DNA from: Sipunculus nudus
Taxonomy: Eukaryota > Annelida > Sipuncula > Golfingiida > Sipunculidae
DNA length: 64,000 nt
Direction: 5' to 3'
Assembly (NCBI GenBank): GCA_026874595.1
Contig: CM049316.1
Location: 72,695,176 to 72,759,175, forward strand
A program made the translations under genes and the position numbers. Positions 35,922 through 49,534 of this stretch are shown here, piece after piece (within the stretch, counting starts at the first letter, position 1; the number at the start of each line of letters is the position of its first letter). The notes beneath the pieces were generated by a model, which saw nothing but the letters and a program-made list of their open reading frames with translations, was not told the DNA's origin and searched no databases.

Positions 35922-38900
35922 GAGTGTGTTTCTAATAAGTGTCCTTGACCACGAGTCATTTGCTCCTACTAGAAGTTAACTTCCTGTTGGGAGAGGGCTT
36001 GCTTCTCGCTATTGAGGGGTCTGTTTTTTCCCGTTGCAGGAGTTCACTTCTACTTATATGGAAAAATTGTTGATATTGGAACGTTCATTTGCTTTGCTTT
36101 TATCAGAAGTTAACTTCCTGTTGGGAGAGGGCTGGCTTCTCTCTATTGAGGGGTCTGTTTTTTGCCGTTGCAGGAGTTCACTTCTGGCTAGTAGAGAGGA
36201 ATTTATCCTGGACAGTATAAAATTGATGCTGTTTAGGAAGCACCATTAAACTTTGGGGATAAGCGGAAAAATAATTCCCGTGACAAAACACCGATTGGAA
36301 GTGAACTTTTATACGACTATCAGGATGAGGTTTATTTTGCGAGTAGAAAGGTGAAACAGTGTGTCCTTAAAACAGTATAAAGTAGTTTAATAGATGTCTT
36401 ATTCTTGATTGTACAGTATAGACTTGTTTCTGTGAAGGGCTTCTGTTGGTTTTGTCAGGAGAAAGCTACAATCTTGCTATTGGCAGGTTGTACCTCTTGC
36501 TTGTACAAGAAATAACTTCCAGTCAGTACAGAGGGATTTCTGTTCTCTTGAATTTTGATGATGTGCATGCAGTGTGAATATTTTGAGCATTCCCAAACAA
36601 AATTTGAGCATAATATAAACTAGAAACCAGCATTGGTTTTACACTGAAATCCAGGAGTGTGTTTCTAATTAGTGTCCTTGACCACGAGTCATTTGCTCCT
36701 ACTAGAAGTTAACTTCCTGTTGGGAGAGGGCTTGCTTCTCGCTATTGAGGGGTCTGTTTTTTTCCCGTTGCATGAGTTCACTTCTACCTAATATGAAAAA
36801 TTGTTGATATTGGAACATTCATTTGCTTTGCTCATAACAGAAGTTTACTTTGTGTTGGGAGAGAGCTGGCTTCTCGCTATTGAGGGGTCTGTTTTTTGCC
36901 GTTGCAGGAGTTCACTTCTGGCTAATAGAGAGGAATTTATCCTGGAAAGTATAAAATTGATGCTGTTTAGGAAGCACCATTAAACTTTGAGGCCAAGCGG
37001 AAAAATGGTTCCCGTGACGAAACAGATTGGATGTGAACTTTGTTGTACGCAAGAATACTCAAGTCTGATTTGTATACGACTATCAGGATGAGGTTTATTT
37101 TGCGAGTAGAAAGGTGAAACAATGTTTCTTTGAACAGAATAATTTAGTTTTATAGATGTTTTATTCTTGATTGTACAGTATAGACTTTTTTCTGTGAAGG
37201 GCTTCTGTTGGTTTTGTCAGGAGAAAGCTGCAATTTTTTTATTGACAGGTTGTACCTCTTGCTTGTACAAGAAATAACTTCCAGTCAGTACAGAGGGATT
37301 TCTGTTCTCTTGAATTTTGATGAAGTGCATGCTGTGTGAACATTTTGAGCATTCCCAAACAAAATTTGAGCATGATATAAACTAGAAACCAGCATTGGTT
37401 TTACACTGAAATCCAGGAGTGTGTTTCTATATAGTGTCCTTGACCACGAGTCATTTGCTCCTACTAGAAGTTAACTTCCTGTTGGGATAGGGCTTGCTTC
37501 TCGCTATTGAGGGGTCTGTTTTTTCCCGTTGCAGGAGTTCACTTCTACTTATATGGAAAAATTGTTGATATTGGAACGTTCATTTGCTTTGCTTTTATCA
37601 GAAGTTAACTTCCTGTTGGGAGAGGGCTGGCTTCTCGCTATTGAGGGGTCTGTTTTTTGCCGTTGCAGGAGTTCACTTCTGGCTAATAGGGAGGAATTTA
37701 TCCTGGAAAGTATAAAATTGATGCTGTTTAGGAAGCACCATTAAACTTTGAGGCCAAGCGGAAAAATGGTTCCCGTGACAAAACAGATTGGAAGTGAACT
37801 TAGTTGTACGCAAGAATACACAAGTCTGATTTGTATACGACTATCAGGATGAGATTTATTTTGCGAGTAGAAAGGTGAAACAGTGTTTCTTTGAACAGAA
37901 TAATGTAGTTTTATAGATGTTTTATTCTTGATTGTACAGTATAGACTTGTTTCTGTGAAGTGCTTCTGTTGGTTTTGTCAGGAGAAAGCTGCAATTTTTT
38001 TATTGACAGGTTGTACCTCTTGCTTGTACAAGAAATAACTTCCAGTCAGTACAGAGGGATTTCTGTTCTCTTGAATTTTGATGATGTGCATGCAGTGTGA
38101 ATATTTTGAGCATTCCCAAACAAAATTTGAGCATAATATAAACTAGAAACCAGCATTGGTTTTACACTGAAATCCAGGAGTGTGTTTCTAATTAGTGTCC
38201 TTGACCACGAGTCATTTGCTCCTACTAGAAGTTAACTTCCTGTTGGGAGAGGGCTTGCTTCTCGCTATTGAGGGGTCTGTTTTTTTTCCCGTTGCATGAG
38301 TTCACTTCTACCTAATATGAAAAATTGTTGATATTGGAACATTCATTTGCTTTGCTCATAACAGAAGTTTACTTTGTGTTGGGAGAGAGCTGGCTTCTCG
38401 CTATTGAGGGGTCTGTTTTTTGCCGTTGCAGGAGTTCACTTCTGGCTAATAGAGAGGAATTTATCCTGGAAAGTATAAAATTGATGCTGTTTAGGATGCA
38501 CCATTAAACTTTGAGACCATGCGGAAAAATGGTTCCCGTGACGAAACAGATTGGATGTGAACTTTGTTGTACGCAAGAATACACAAGTCTGATTTGTATA
38601 CGACTATCAGGATGTGGTTTATTTTGCGAGTAGAAAGGTGAAACAATATTTCTTTGAACAGAATAATTTAGTTTTATAGATGTTTTATTCTTGATTGTAC
38701 AGTATAGACTTGTTTCTGTGAAGGGCTTCTGTTGGTTTTGTCAGGAGAAAGCTGAAATTTTTTTATTGACAGGTTGTACCTCTTGCTTGTACAAGAAATA
38801 ACTTCCAGTCAGTACAGAGGGATTTCTGTTCTCTTGAATTTTGATGATGTGCATGCAGTGTGAACATTTCGAGCATGCCCAAAAAACAAAATTTGAGCAT

Positions 38901-40461
38901 AATATAAACTAAACCAGCATTGGTTTTACACTGAAATCCAGGAGTGTGTTTCGATATAGTGTCCTTGACCACGAGTCATTTGCTCCTACTAGAAGTTAAC
39001 TTCCTGTTGGGAGAGGGCTTGCTTCTCGCTATTGAGGGGTCTGTTTTTTCCCGTTGCAGGAGTTCACTTCTACCTAATATGGAAAATTGTTGCTATTGGA
39101 ACATTCATTTGCTTTGCTCATAACAGAAGTTAACTTCCTGTTGGGAGAGGGCTGGCTTCTCGCTATTGAGGGGTCTGTTTTTTGCCGTTGCAGGAGTTCA
39201 CTTCTGGCTAATAGGGAGGAATTTATCCTGGAAAGTATAAAATTGATGCTGTTTAGGAAGCACCATTAAACTTTGAGGCCAAGCGGAAAAATGGTTCCCG
39301 TGACAAAACAGATTGGATGTGAACTTTGTTGTACGCAAGAATACACAAGTCTGATTTGTATAAGACTATCAGGATGAGGTTTATTTTGCGAGTAGAAAGG
39401 TGAAACAGTGTTTCTTTGAACAGAATAATTTAGTTTTATAGATGTTTTGTTCTTGATTGTACAGTATAGACTTGTTTCTGTGAAGGGCTTCTGTTGGTTT
39501 TGTCAGGAGAAAGCTGCAATCTTGCTATTGGCAGTTGTACCTCTTGCTTGTACAAGAAATAACTTCCAGTCACTACAGAGGGATTTCTGTTCTCTTGAAT
39601 TTTGATGATGTGCATGCTGTGTGAACATTTTGAGCATTCCCAAACAAAATTTGAGCATGATATAAACTAGAAACCAGCATTGGTTTTACACTGAAGTCCA
39701 GGAGTGTGTTTCTATATAGTGTCCTTGACCACGAGTCATTTGCTCCTACTAGAAGTTAACTTCCTGTTTGGAGAGGGCTTGCTTCTCGCTATTGAGGGGT
39801 CTGTTTTTTCCCGTTGCAGGAGTTCACTTCTACCTAATATGGAAAATTGTTGCTATTGGAACATTCATTTGCTTTGCTCATAACAGAAGTTAACTTCCTG
39901 TTGGGAGAGGGCTGGCTTCTCGCTATTGAGGGGTCTGTTTTTTGCCGTTGCAGGAGTTCACTTCTGGCTAATAGAGAGGAATTTATCCTGGAAAGTATAA
40001 AATTGATGCTGTTTAGGAAGCACCATTAAACTTTGAGGCCAAGCGGAAAAATGGTTCCCGTGACAAAACAGATTGGATGTGAACTTTGTTGTACGCAAGA
40101 ATACACAAGTCTGATTTGTATAAGACTATCAGGATGAGGTTTATTTTGCGAGTAGAAAGGTGAAACAGTGTTTCTTTGAACAGAATAATTTAGTTTTATA
40201 GATGTTTTGTTCTTGATTGTACAGTATAGACTTGTTTCTGTGAAGGGCTTCTGTTGGTTTTGTCAGGAGAAAGCTGCAATCTTGCTATTGGCAGTTGTAC
40301 CTCTTGCTTGTACAAGAAATAACTTCCAGTCACTACAGAGGGATTTCTGTTCTCTTGAATTTTGATGATGTGCATGCTGTGTGAACATTTTGAGCATTCC
40401 CAAACAAAATTTGAGCATGATATAAACTAGAAACCAGCATTGGTTTTACACTGAAATCCAG
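35922..40461. repeat. Six-unit higher-order repeat, copy 2 (4540 bp)
   Basis: Interval lengths 733, 762, 761, 764, 760 and 760. It matches copy 3 at a lag of 5928-5929 bp over about 35.76-40.52 kb, sharing rare variants such as ttttaatgatg just upstream, agaccatgcgg, gtcactacag and ctgaagtccag. Few differences were noticed: aataagtg against aattagtg, one T in a T tract, and cgcaagaat against cgcaaaaat. Confidence 0.9.
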
Positions 40462-41088
40462 GAGTGTGTTTCTATATAGTGTCCTTGACCACGAGTCATT
40501 TGCTCCTACTAGAAGTTAACTTCCTGTTTGGAGAGGGCTTGCTTCTCGCTATTGAGGGGTCTGTTTTTTGCCATTGCAGGAGTTCACTTCTGGCTAATAG
40601 GGAGGAATTTATCCTGGAAAGTTTAAAATTGATGCTGTTTAGGAAGCACCATTAAACTTTGAGGCCAAGCGGAAAAATGGTTCCCGTGACAAAACAGATT
40701 GGAAGTGAACTTTGTTGTACGCAAGAATACACAAGTCTGATTTGTATACGACTATCAGGATGAGATTTATTTTGCGAGTAGAAAGGTGAAACAGTGTTTC
40801 TTTGAACAGAATAATGTAGTTTTATAGATGTTTTATTCTTGATTGTACAGTATAGACTTGTTTCTGTGAAGTGCTTCTGTTGGTTTTGTCAGGAGAAAGC
40901 TGCAATTTTTTTATTGACAGGTTGTACCTCTTGCTTGTAGAAGAAATAACTTCCTGTCAGTACAGAGGGATTTCTGTTCTCTTGAACTTTGATGATATGC
41001 ATGCAGTGTGAACATTTCGAGCATGTCCAAACAAAATTTGAGCATAATATAAACTAGAAACCAGCATTGGTTTTACACTGAAATCCAG
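40462..41088. repeat. Contracted 627-bp unit, chimeric at the 135-bp subrepeat
   Basis: The only unit with a single obvious 135-bp subrepeat. It begins like the unit at 39702 (cctgtttggagagg) and then switches, within the subrepeat, to sequence matching the second subrepeat of the unit at 32879 (gccattgcagg, agtttaaaattg). The length is that of a normal unit less 135 bp. This is the expected product of exchange between the first subrepeat of one unit and the second of another. Confidence 0.92.
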
Positions 41089-41849
41089 GAGTGTGTTTCT
41101 ATATAGTGTCCTTGACCACGAGTCATTTGCTCCTACTAGAAGTTAACTTCCTGTTGGGAGAGGGCTTGCTTCTCGCTATTGAGGGGTCTGTTTTTTCCCG
41201 TTGCATGAGTTCACTTCTACCTAATATGAAAAATTGTTGATATTGGAACATTCATTTGCTTTGCTCATAACAGAAGTTTACTTTGTGTTGGGAGAGAGCT
41301 GGCTTCTCGCTATTGAGGGGTCTGTTTTTTGCCGTTGCAGGAGTTCACTTCTGGCTAATAGAGAGGAATTTATCCTGGAAAGTATAAAATTGATGCTGTT
41401 TAGGATGCACCATTAAACTTTGAGGCCAAGCGGAAAAATGGTTCCCGTGACGAAACAGATTGGATGTGAACTTTGTTGTACGCAAGAATGCACAAGTCTG
41501 ATTTGTATACGACTATCAGGATGTGGTTTATTTTGCGAGTAGAAAGGTGAAACAATATTTCTTTGAACAGAATAATTTAGTTTTATAGATGTTTTATTCT
41601 TGATTGTACAGTATAGACTTGTTTCTGTGAAGGGCTTCTGTTGGTTTTGTCAGGAGAAAGCTGCAATTTTTTTATTGACAGGTTGTACCTCTTGCTTGTA
41701 CAAGAAATAACTTCCAGTCAGTACAGAGGGATTTCTGTTCTCTTGAATTTTAATGATGTGCATGCTGTGTGAACATTTTGAGCATTCCCAAACAAAATTT
41801 GAGCATGATATAAACTAGAAACCAGCATTGGTTTTACACTGAAATCCAG
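41089..41849. repeat. Unit copied from the 33.6-34.3 kb region
   Basis: Continues the match begun inside the 627-bp unit, at a lag of 7449 bp. It shares caagaatgcacaag (near 41484 and 34036), ttaggatgcacc and aacaatatttc with the unit at 33640. The match ends between about 41690 and 41750, where this unit takes on ttttaatgatg and joins the start of copy 3. It is thus inserted between copies 2 and 3 of the six-unit repeat. Confidence 0.85.
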
Positions 41850-44800
41850 GAGTGTGTTTCTAATTAGTGTCCTTGACCACGAGTCATTTGCTCCTACTAG
41901 AAGTTAACTTCCTGTTGGGAGAGGGCTTGCTTCTCGCTATTGAGGGGTCTGTTTTTTCCCGTTGCAGGAGTTCACTTCTACTTATATGGAAAAATTGTTG
42001 ATATTGGAACGTTCATTTGCTTTGCTTTTATCAGAAGTTAACTTCCTGTTGGGAGAGGGCTGGCTTCTCTCTATTGAGGGGTCTGTTTTTTGCCGTTGCA
42101 GGAGTTCACTTCTGGCTAGTAGAGAGGAATTTATCCTGGACAGTATAAAATTGATGCTGTTTAGGAAGCACCATTAAACTTTGGGGATAAGCGGAAAAAT
42201 AATTCCCGTGACAAAACACCGATTGGAAGTGAACTTTTATACGACTATCAGGATGAGGTTTATTTTGCGAGTAGAAAGGTGAAACAGTGTGTCCTTAAAA
42301 CAGTATAAAGTAGTTTAATAGATGTCTTATTCTTGATTGTACAGTATAGACTTGTTTCTGTGAAGGGCTTCTGTTGGTTTTGTCAGGAGAAAGCTACAAT
42401 CTTGCTATTGGCAGGTTGTACCTCTTGCTTGTACAAGAAATAACTTCCAGTCAGTACAGAGGGATTTCTGTTCTCTTGAATTTTGATGATGTGCATGCAG
42501 TGTGAATATTTTGAGCATTCCCAAACAAAATTTGAGCATAATATAAACTAGAAACCAGCATTGGTTTTACACTGAAATCCAGGAGTGTGTTTCTAATTAG
42601 TGTCCTTGACCACGAGTCATTTGCTCCTACTAGAAGTTAACTTCCTGTTGGGAGAGGGCTTGCTTCTCGCTATTGAGGGGTCTGTTTTTTTTCCCGTTGC
42701 ATGAGTTCACTTCTACCTAATATGAAAAATTGTTGATATTGGAACATTCATTTGCTTTGCTCATAACAGAAGTTTACTTTGTGTTGGGAGAGAGCTGGCT
42801 TCTCGCTATTGAGGGGTCTGTTTTTTGCCGTTGCAGGAGTTCACTTCTGGCTAATAGAGAGGAATTTATCCTGGAAAGTATAAAATTGATGCTGTTTAGG
42901 AAGCACCATTAAACTTTGAGGCCAAGCGGAAAAATGGTTCCCGTGACGAAACAGATTGGATGTGAACTTTGTTGTACGCAAGAATACTCAAGTCTGATTT
43001 GTATACGACTATCAGGATGAGGTTTTTTTTGCGAGTAGAAAGGTGAAACAATGTTTCTTTGAACAGAATAATTTAGTTTTATAGATGTTTTATTCTTGAT
43101 TGTACAGTATAGACTTTTTTCTGTGAAGGGCTTCTGTTGGTTTTGTCAGGAGAAAGCTGCAATTTTTTTATTGACAGGTTGTACCTCTTGCTTGTACAAG
43201 AAATAACTTCCAGTCAGTACAGAGGGATTTCTGTTCTCTTGAATTTTGATGAAGTGCATGCTGTGTGAACATTTTGAGCATTCCCAAACAAAATTTGAGC
43301 ATGATATAAACTAGAAACCAGCATTGGTTTTACACTGAAATCCAGGAGTGTGTTTCTATATAGTGTCCTTGACCACGAGTCATTTGCTCCTACTAGAAGT
43401 TAACTTCCTGTTGGGATAGGGCTTGCTTCTCGCTATTGAGGGGTCTGTTTTTTCCCGTTGCAGGAGTTCACTTCTACTTATATGGAAAAATTGTTGATAT
43501 TGGAACGTTCATTTGCTTTGCTTTTATCAGAAGTTAACTTCCTGTTGGGAGAGGGCTGGCTTCTCGCTATTGAGGGGTCTGTTTTTTGCCGTTGCAGGAG
43601 TTCACTTCTGGCTAATAGGGAGGAATTTATCCTGGAAAGTATAAAATTGATGCTGTTTAGGAAGCACCATTAAACTTTGAGGCCAAGCGGAAAAATGGTT
43701 CCCGTGACAAAACAGATTGGAAGTGAACTTAGTTGTACGCAAGAATACACAAGTCTGATTTGTATACGACTATCAGGATGAGATTTATTTTGCGAGTAGA
43801 AAGGTGAAACAGTGTTTCTTTGAACAGAATAATGTAGTTTTATAGATGTTTTATTCTTGATTGTACAGTATAGACTTGTTTCTGTGAAGTGCTTCTGTTG
43901 GTTTTGTCAGGAGAAAGCTGCAATTTTTTTATTGACAGGTTGTACCTCTTGCTTGTACAAGAAATAACTTCCAGTCAGTACAGAGGGATTTCTGTTCTCT
44001 TGAATTTTGATGATGTGCATGCAGTGTGAATATTTTGAGCATTCCCAAACAAAATTTGAGCATAATATAAACTAGAAACCAGCATTGGTTTTACACTGAA
44101 ATCCAGGAGTGTGTTTCTAATTAGTGTCCTTGACCACGAGTCATTTGCTCCTACTAGAAGTTAACTTCCTGTTGGGAGAGGGCTTGCTTCTCGCTATTGA
44201 GGGGTCTGTTTTTTTTCCCGTTGCATGAGTTCACTTCTACCTAATATGAAAAATTGTTGATATTGGAACATTCATTTGCTTTGCTCATAACAGAAGTTTA
44301 CTTTGTGTTGGGAGAGAGCTGGCTTCTCGCTATTGAGGGGTCTGTTTTTTGCCGTTGCAGGAGTTCACTTCTGGCTAATAGAGAGGAATTTATCCTGGAA
44401 AGTATAAAATTGATGCTGTTTAGGATGCACCATTAAACTTTGAGACCATGCGGAAAAATGGTTCCCGTGACGAAACAGATTGGATGTGAACTTTGTTGTA
44501 CGCAAGAATACACAAGTCTGATTTGTATACGACTATCAGGATGTGGTTTATTTTGCGAGTAGAAAGGTGAAACAATATTTCTTTGAACAGAATAATTTAG
44601 TTTTATAGATGTTTTATTCTTGATTGTACAGTATAGACTTGTTTCTGTGAAGGGCTTCTGTTGGTTTTGTCAGGAGAAAGCTGAAATTTTTTTATTGACA
44701 GGTTGTACCTCTTGCTTGTACAAGAAATAACTTCCAGTCAGTACAGAGGGATTTCTGTTCTCTTGAATTTTGATGATGTGCATGCAGTGTGAACATTTCG

Positions 44801-46390
44801 AGCATGCCCAAAAAACAAAATTTGAGCATAATATAAACTAAACCAGCATTGGTTTTACACTGAAATCCAGGAGTGTGTTTCGATATAGTGTCCTTGACCA
44901 CGAGTCATTTGCTCCTACTAGAAGTTAACTTCCTGTTGGGAGAGGGCTTGCTTCTCGCTATTGAGGGGTCTGTTTTTTCCCGTTGCAGGAGTTCACTTCT
45001 ACCTAATATGGAAAATTGTTGCTATTGGAACATTCATTTGCTTTGCTCATAACAGAAGTTAACTTCCTGTTGGGAGAGGGCTGGCTTCTCGCTATTGAGG
45101 GGTCTGTTTTTTGCCGTTGCAGGAGTTCACTTCTGGCTAATAGGGAGGAATTTATCCTGGAAAGTATAAAATTGATGCTGTTTAGGAAGCACCATTAAAC
45201 TTTGAGGCCAAGCGGAAAAATGGTTCCCGTGACAAAACAGATTGGATGTGAACTTTGTTGTACGCAAAAATACACAAGTCTGATTTGTATAAGACTATCA
45301 GGATGAGGTTTATTTTGCGAGTAGAAAGGTGAAACAGTGTTTCTTTGAACAGAATAATTTAGTTTTATAGATGTTTTGTTCTTGATTGTACAGTATAGAC
45401 TTGTTTCTGTGAAGGGCTTCTGTTGGTTTTGTCAGGAGAAAGCTGCAATCTTGCTATTGGCAGTTGTACCTCTTGCTTGTACAAGAAATAACTTCCAGTC
45501 ACTACAGAGGGATTTCTGTTCTCTTGAATTTTGATGATGTGCATGCTGTGTGAACATTTTGAGCATTCCCAAACAAAATTTGAGCATGATATAAACTAGA
45601 AACCAGCATTGGTTTTACACTGAAGTCCAGGAGTGTGTTTCTATATAGTGTCCTTGACCACGAGTCATTTGCTCCTACTAGAAGTTAACTTCCTGTTTGG
45701 AGAGGGCTTGCTTCTCGCTATTGAGGGGTCTGTTTTTTCCCGTTGCAGGAGTTCACTTCTACCTAATATGGAAAATTGTTGCTATTGGAACATTCATTTG
45801 CTTTGCTCATAACAGAAGTTAACTTCCTGTTGGGAGAAGGCTGGCTTCTCGCTATTGAGGGGTCTGTTTTTTGCCGTTGCAGGAGTTCACTTCTGGCTAA
45901 TAGAGAGGAATTTATCCTGGAAAGTATAAAATTGATGCTGTTTAGGAAGCACCATTAAACTTTGAGGCCAAGCGGAAAAATGGTTCCCGTGACAAAACAG
46001 ATTGGATGTGAACTTTGTTGTACGCAAGAATACACAAGTCTGATTTGTATAAGACTATCAGGATGAGGTTTATTTTGCGAGTAGAAAGGTGAAACAGTGT
46101 TTCTTTGAACAGAATAATTTAGTTTTATAGATGTTTTGTTCTTGATTGTACAGTATAGACTTGTTTCTGTGAAGGGCTTCTGTTGGTTTTGTCAGGAGAA
46201 AGCTGCAATCTTGCTATTGGCAGTTGTACCTCTTGCTTGTACAAGAAATAACTTCCAGTCACTACAGAGGGATTTCTGTTCTCTTGAATTTTGATGATGT
46301 GCATGCTGTGTGAACATTTTGAGCATTCCCAAACAAAATTTGAGCATGATATAAACTAGAAACCAGCATTGGTTTTACACTGAAATCCAG
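41850..46390. repeat. Six-unit higher-order repeat, copy 3 (4541 bp)
   Basis: Interval lengths 733, 763, 761, 764, 760 and 760, the same pattern as copy 2 with one additional T near 42690. Private changes include ggtttttttt for ggtttatttt near 43021 and gagaaggctgg near 45836. After this block the following unit (46391) starts as a new lineage, with gttgggagagg in place of gtttggagagg. Confidence 0.9.
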
Positions 46391-49300
46391 GAGTGTGTTT
46401 CTATATAGTGTCCTTGACCACGAGTCATTTGCTCCTACTAGAAGTTAACTTCCTGTTGGGAGAGGGCTTGCTTCTCGCTATTGAGGGGTCTGTTTTTTCC
46501 CGTTGCAGGAGTTCACTTCTACTTATATGGAAAAATTGTTGATATTGGAACGTTCATTTGCTTTGCTTTTATCAGAAGTTAACTTCCTGTTGGGAGAGGG
46601 CTGGCTTCTCTCTATTGAGGGGTCTGTTTTTTGCCGTTGCAGGAGTTCACTTCTGGCTAGTAGAGAGGAATTTATCCTGGACAGTATAAAATTGATGCTG
46701 TTTAGGAAGCACCATTAAACTTTGGGGATAAGCGGAAAAATAATTCCCGTGACAAAACACCGATTGGAAGTGAACTTTGTTGTACGGAAGAATACACAAA
46801 TCTGATTTTTATACGACTATCAGGATGAGGTTTATTTTGCGAGTAGAAAGGTGAAACAGTGTGTCCTTAAAACAGTATAATGTAGTTTAATAGATGTCTT
46901 ATTCTTGATTGTACAGTATAGACTTGTTTCTGTGAAGGGCTTCTGTTGGTTTTGTCAGGAGAAAGCTGCAATCTTGCTATTGGCAGGTTGTACCTCTTGC
47001 TTGTACAAGAAATAACTTCCAGTCAGTACAGAGGGATTTCTGTTCTCTTGAATTTTGATGATGTGCATGCAGTGTGAATATTTTGAGCATTCCCAAACAA
47101 AATTTGAGCATAATATAAACTAGAAACCAGCATTGGTTTTACACTGAAATCCAGGAGTGTGTTTCTAATTAGTGTCCTTGACCACGAGTCATTTGCTCCT
47201 ACTAGAAGTTAACTTCCTGTTCGGAGAGGGCTTGCTTCTCGCTATTGAGGGGTCTGTTTTTTCCCGTTGCATGAGTTCACTTCTACCTAATATGAAAAAT
47301 TGTTGATATTGGAACATTCATTTGCTTTGCTCATAACAGAAGTTTACTTTGTGTTGGGAGAGAGCTGGCTTCTCGCTATTGAGGGGTCTGTTTTTTGCCG
47401 TTGCAGGAGTTCACTTCTGGCTAATAGAGAGGAATTTATCCTGGAAAGTATAAAATTGATGCTGTTTAGGAAGCACCATTAAACTTTGAGGACAAGCGGA
47501 AAAATGGTTCCCGTGACGAAACAGATTGGATGTGAACTTTGTTGTACGCAAGAATACTCAAGTCTGATTTGTATACGACTATCAGGATGAGGTTTATTTT
47601 GCGAGTAGAAAGGTGAAACAATGTTTCTTTGAACAGAATAATTTAGTTTTATAGATGTTTTATTCTTGATTGTACAGTATAGACTTTTTTCTGTGAAGGG
47701 CTTCTGTTGGTTTTGTCAGGAGAAAGCTGCAATTTTTTTATTGACAGGTTTTACCTCTTGCTTGTACAAGAAATAACTTCCAGTCAGTACAGAGGGATTT
47801 CTGTTCTCTTGAATTTTGATGAAGTGCATGCTGTGTGAACATTTTGAGCATTCCCAAACAAAATTTGAGCATGATATAAACTAGAAACCAGCATTGGTTT
47901 TACACTGAAATCCAGGAGTGTGTTTCTATATAGTGTCCTTGACCACGAGTCATTTGCTCCTACTAGAAGTTAACTTCCTGTTGGGATAGGGCTTGCTTCT
48001 CGCTATTGAGGGGTCTGTTTTTTCCCGTTGCAGGAGTTCACTTCTACTTATATGGAAAAATTGTTGATATTGGAACGTTCATTTGCTTTGCTTTTATCAG
48101 AAGTTAACTTCCTGTTGGGAGAGGGCTGGCTTCTCGCTATTGAGGGGTCTGTTTTTTGCCGTTGCAGGAGTTCACTTCTGGCTAATAGGGAGGAATTTAT
48201 CCTGGAAAGTATAAAATTGATGCTGTTTAGGAAGCACCATTAAACTTTGAGGCCAAGCGGAAAAATGGTTCCCGTGACAAAACAGATTGGAAGTGAACTT
48301 TGTTGTACGCAAGAATACACAAGTCTGATTTGTATACGACTATCAGGATGAGGTTTATTTTGCGAGTAGAAAGGTGAAACAGTGTTTCTTTGAACAGAAT
48401 AATTTAGTTTTATAGATGTTTTGTTCTTGATTGTACAGTATAGACTTGTTTCTGTGAAGGGCTTCTGTTGGTTTTGTCAGGAGAAAGCTGCAATCTTGCT
48501 ATTGGCAGTTGTACCTCTTGCTTGTACAAGAAATAACTTCCAGTCAGTACAGAGGGATTTCTGTTCTCTTGAATTTTGATGATGTGCATGCTGTGTGAAC
48601 ATTTTGAGCATTCCCAAACAAAATTTGAGCATGATATAAACTAGAAACCAGCATTGGTTTTACACTGAAATCCAGGAGTGTGTTTCTATATAGTGTCCTT
48701 GACCACGAGTCATTTGCTCCTACTAGAAGTTAACTTCCTGTTGGGATAGGGCTTGCTTCTCGCTATTGAGGGGTCTGTTTTTTCCCGTTGCAGGAGTTCA
48801 CTTCTACTTATATGGAAAAATTGTTGATATTGGAACGTTCATTTGCTTTGCTTTTATCAGAAGTTAACTTCCTGTTGGGAGAGGGCTGGCTTCTCGCTAT
48901 TGAGGGGTCTGTTTTTTGCCGTTGCAGGAGTTCACTTCTGGCTAATAGGGAGGAATTTATCCTGGAAAGTATAAAATTGATGCTGTTTAGGAAGCACCAT
49001 TAAACTTTGAGGCCAAGCGGAAAAATGGTTCCCGTGACAAAACAGATTGGAAGTGAACTTTGTTGTACGCAAGAATACACAAGTCTGATTTGTATACGAC
49101 TATCAGGATGAGATTTATTTTGCGAGTAGAAAGGTGAAACAGTGTTTCTTTGAACAGAATAATGTAGATTTATAGATGTTTTATTCTTGATTGTACAGTA
49201 TAGACTTGTTTCTGTGAAGTGCTTCTGTTGGTTTTGTCAGGAGAAAGCTGCAATTTTTTTATTGACAGGTTGTACCTCTTGCTTGTAGAAGAAATAACTT

Positions 49301-49395
49301 CCTGTCAGTACAGAGGGATTTCTGTTCTCTTGAACTTTGATGATATGCATGCAGTGTGAAAATTTCGAGCATGTCCAAACAAAATTTGAGCATAA

Positions 49396-49427
49396 TATAA
49401 ACTAGAAACCAGCATTGGTTTTACACT
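49396..49427 (+). promoter_or_regulatory. TATA/Inr-like pair (representative)
   Basis: TATAAA at 49396-49401 is followed by TTACACT at 49421-49427, which fits the YYANWYY initiator pattern. The central A lies 27 bases from the first T of TATAAA, roughly the spacing of an RNA polymerase II core promoter. The pair recurs in most units. Exceptions include units with atcaactag (near 16187 and 21466), with three bases lost in the spacer (near 34369, 38908, 44837 and 60600), and with aaatag (near 50158 and 56517). AT-rich sequence produces such matches by chance, and there is no evidence of transcription. Confidence 0.15.
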
Positions 49428-49486
49428 GAAATCCAGGAGTGTGTTTCTATATAGTGTCCTTGACCACGAGTCATTTGCTCCTACTA

Positions 49487-49498
49487 GAAGTTAACTTC
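49487..49498. repeat. 12-bp perfect palindrome opening subrepeat A
   Basis: GAAGTTAACTTC equals its own reverse complement. It opens each 135-bp subrepeat and so appears at least twice in most units (in this unit also at 49621-49632). Changed copies exist, for example GACGTTAACTTC at 63870 and GAAATTAACTTC near 20028. It could be a dimeric protein-binding site or a point of strand exchange. No function is shown. Confidence 0.6.
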
Positions 49499-49534
49499 CT
49501 GTTGGGAGAGGGCTTGCTTCTCGCTATTGAGGGG

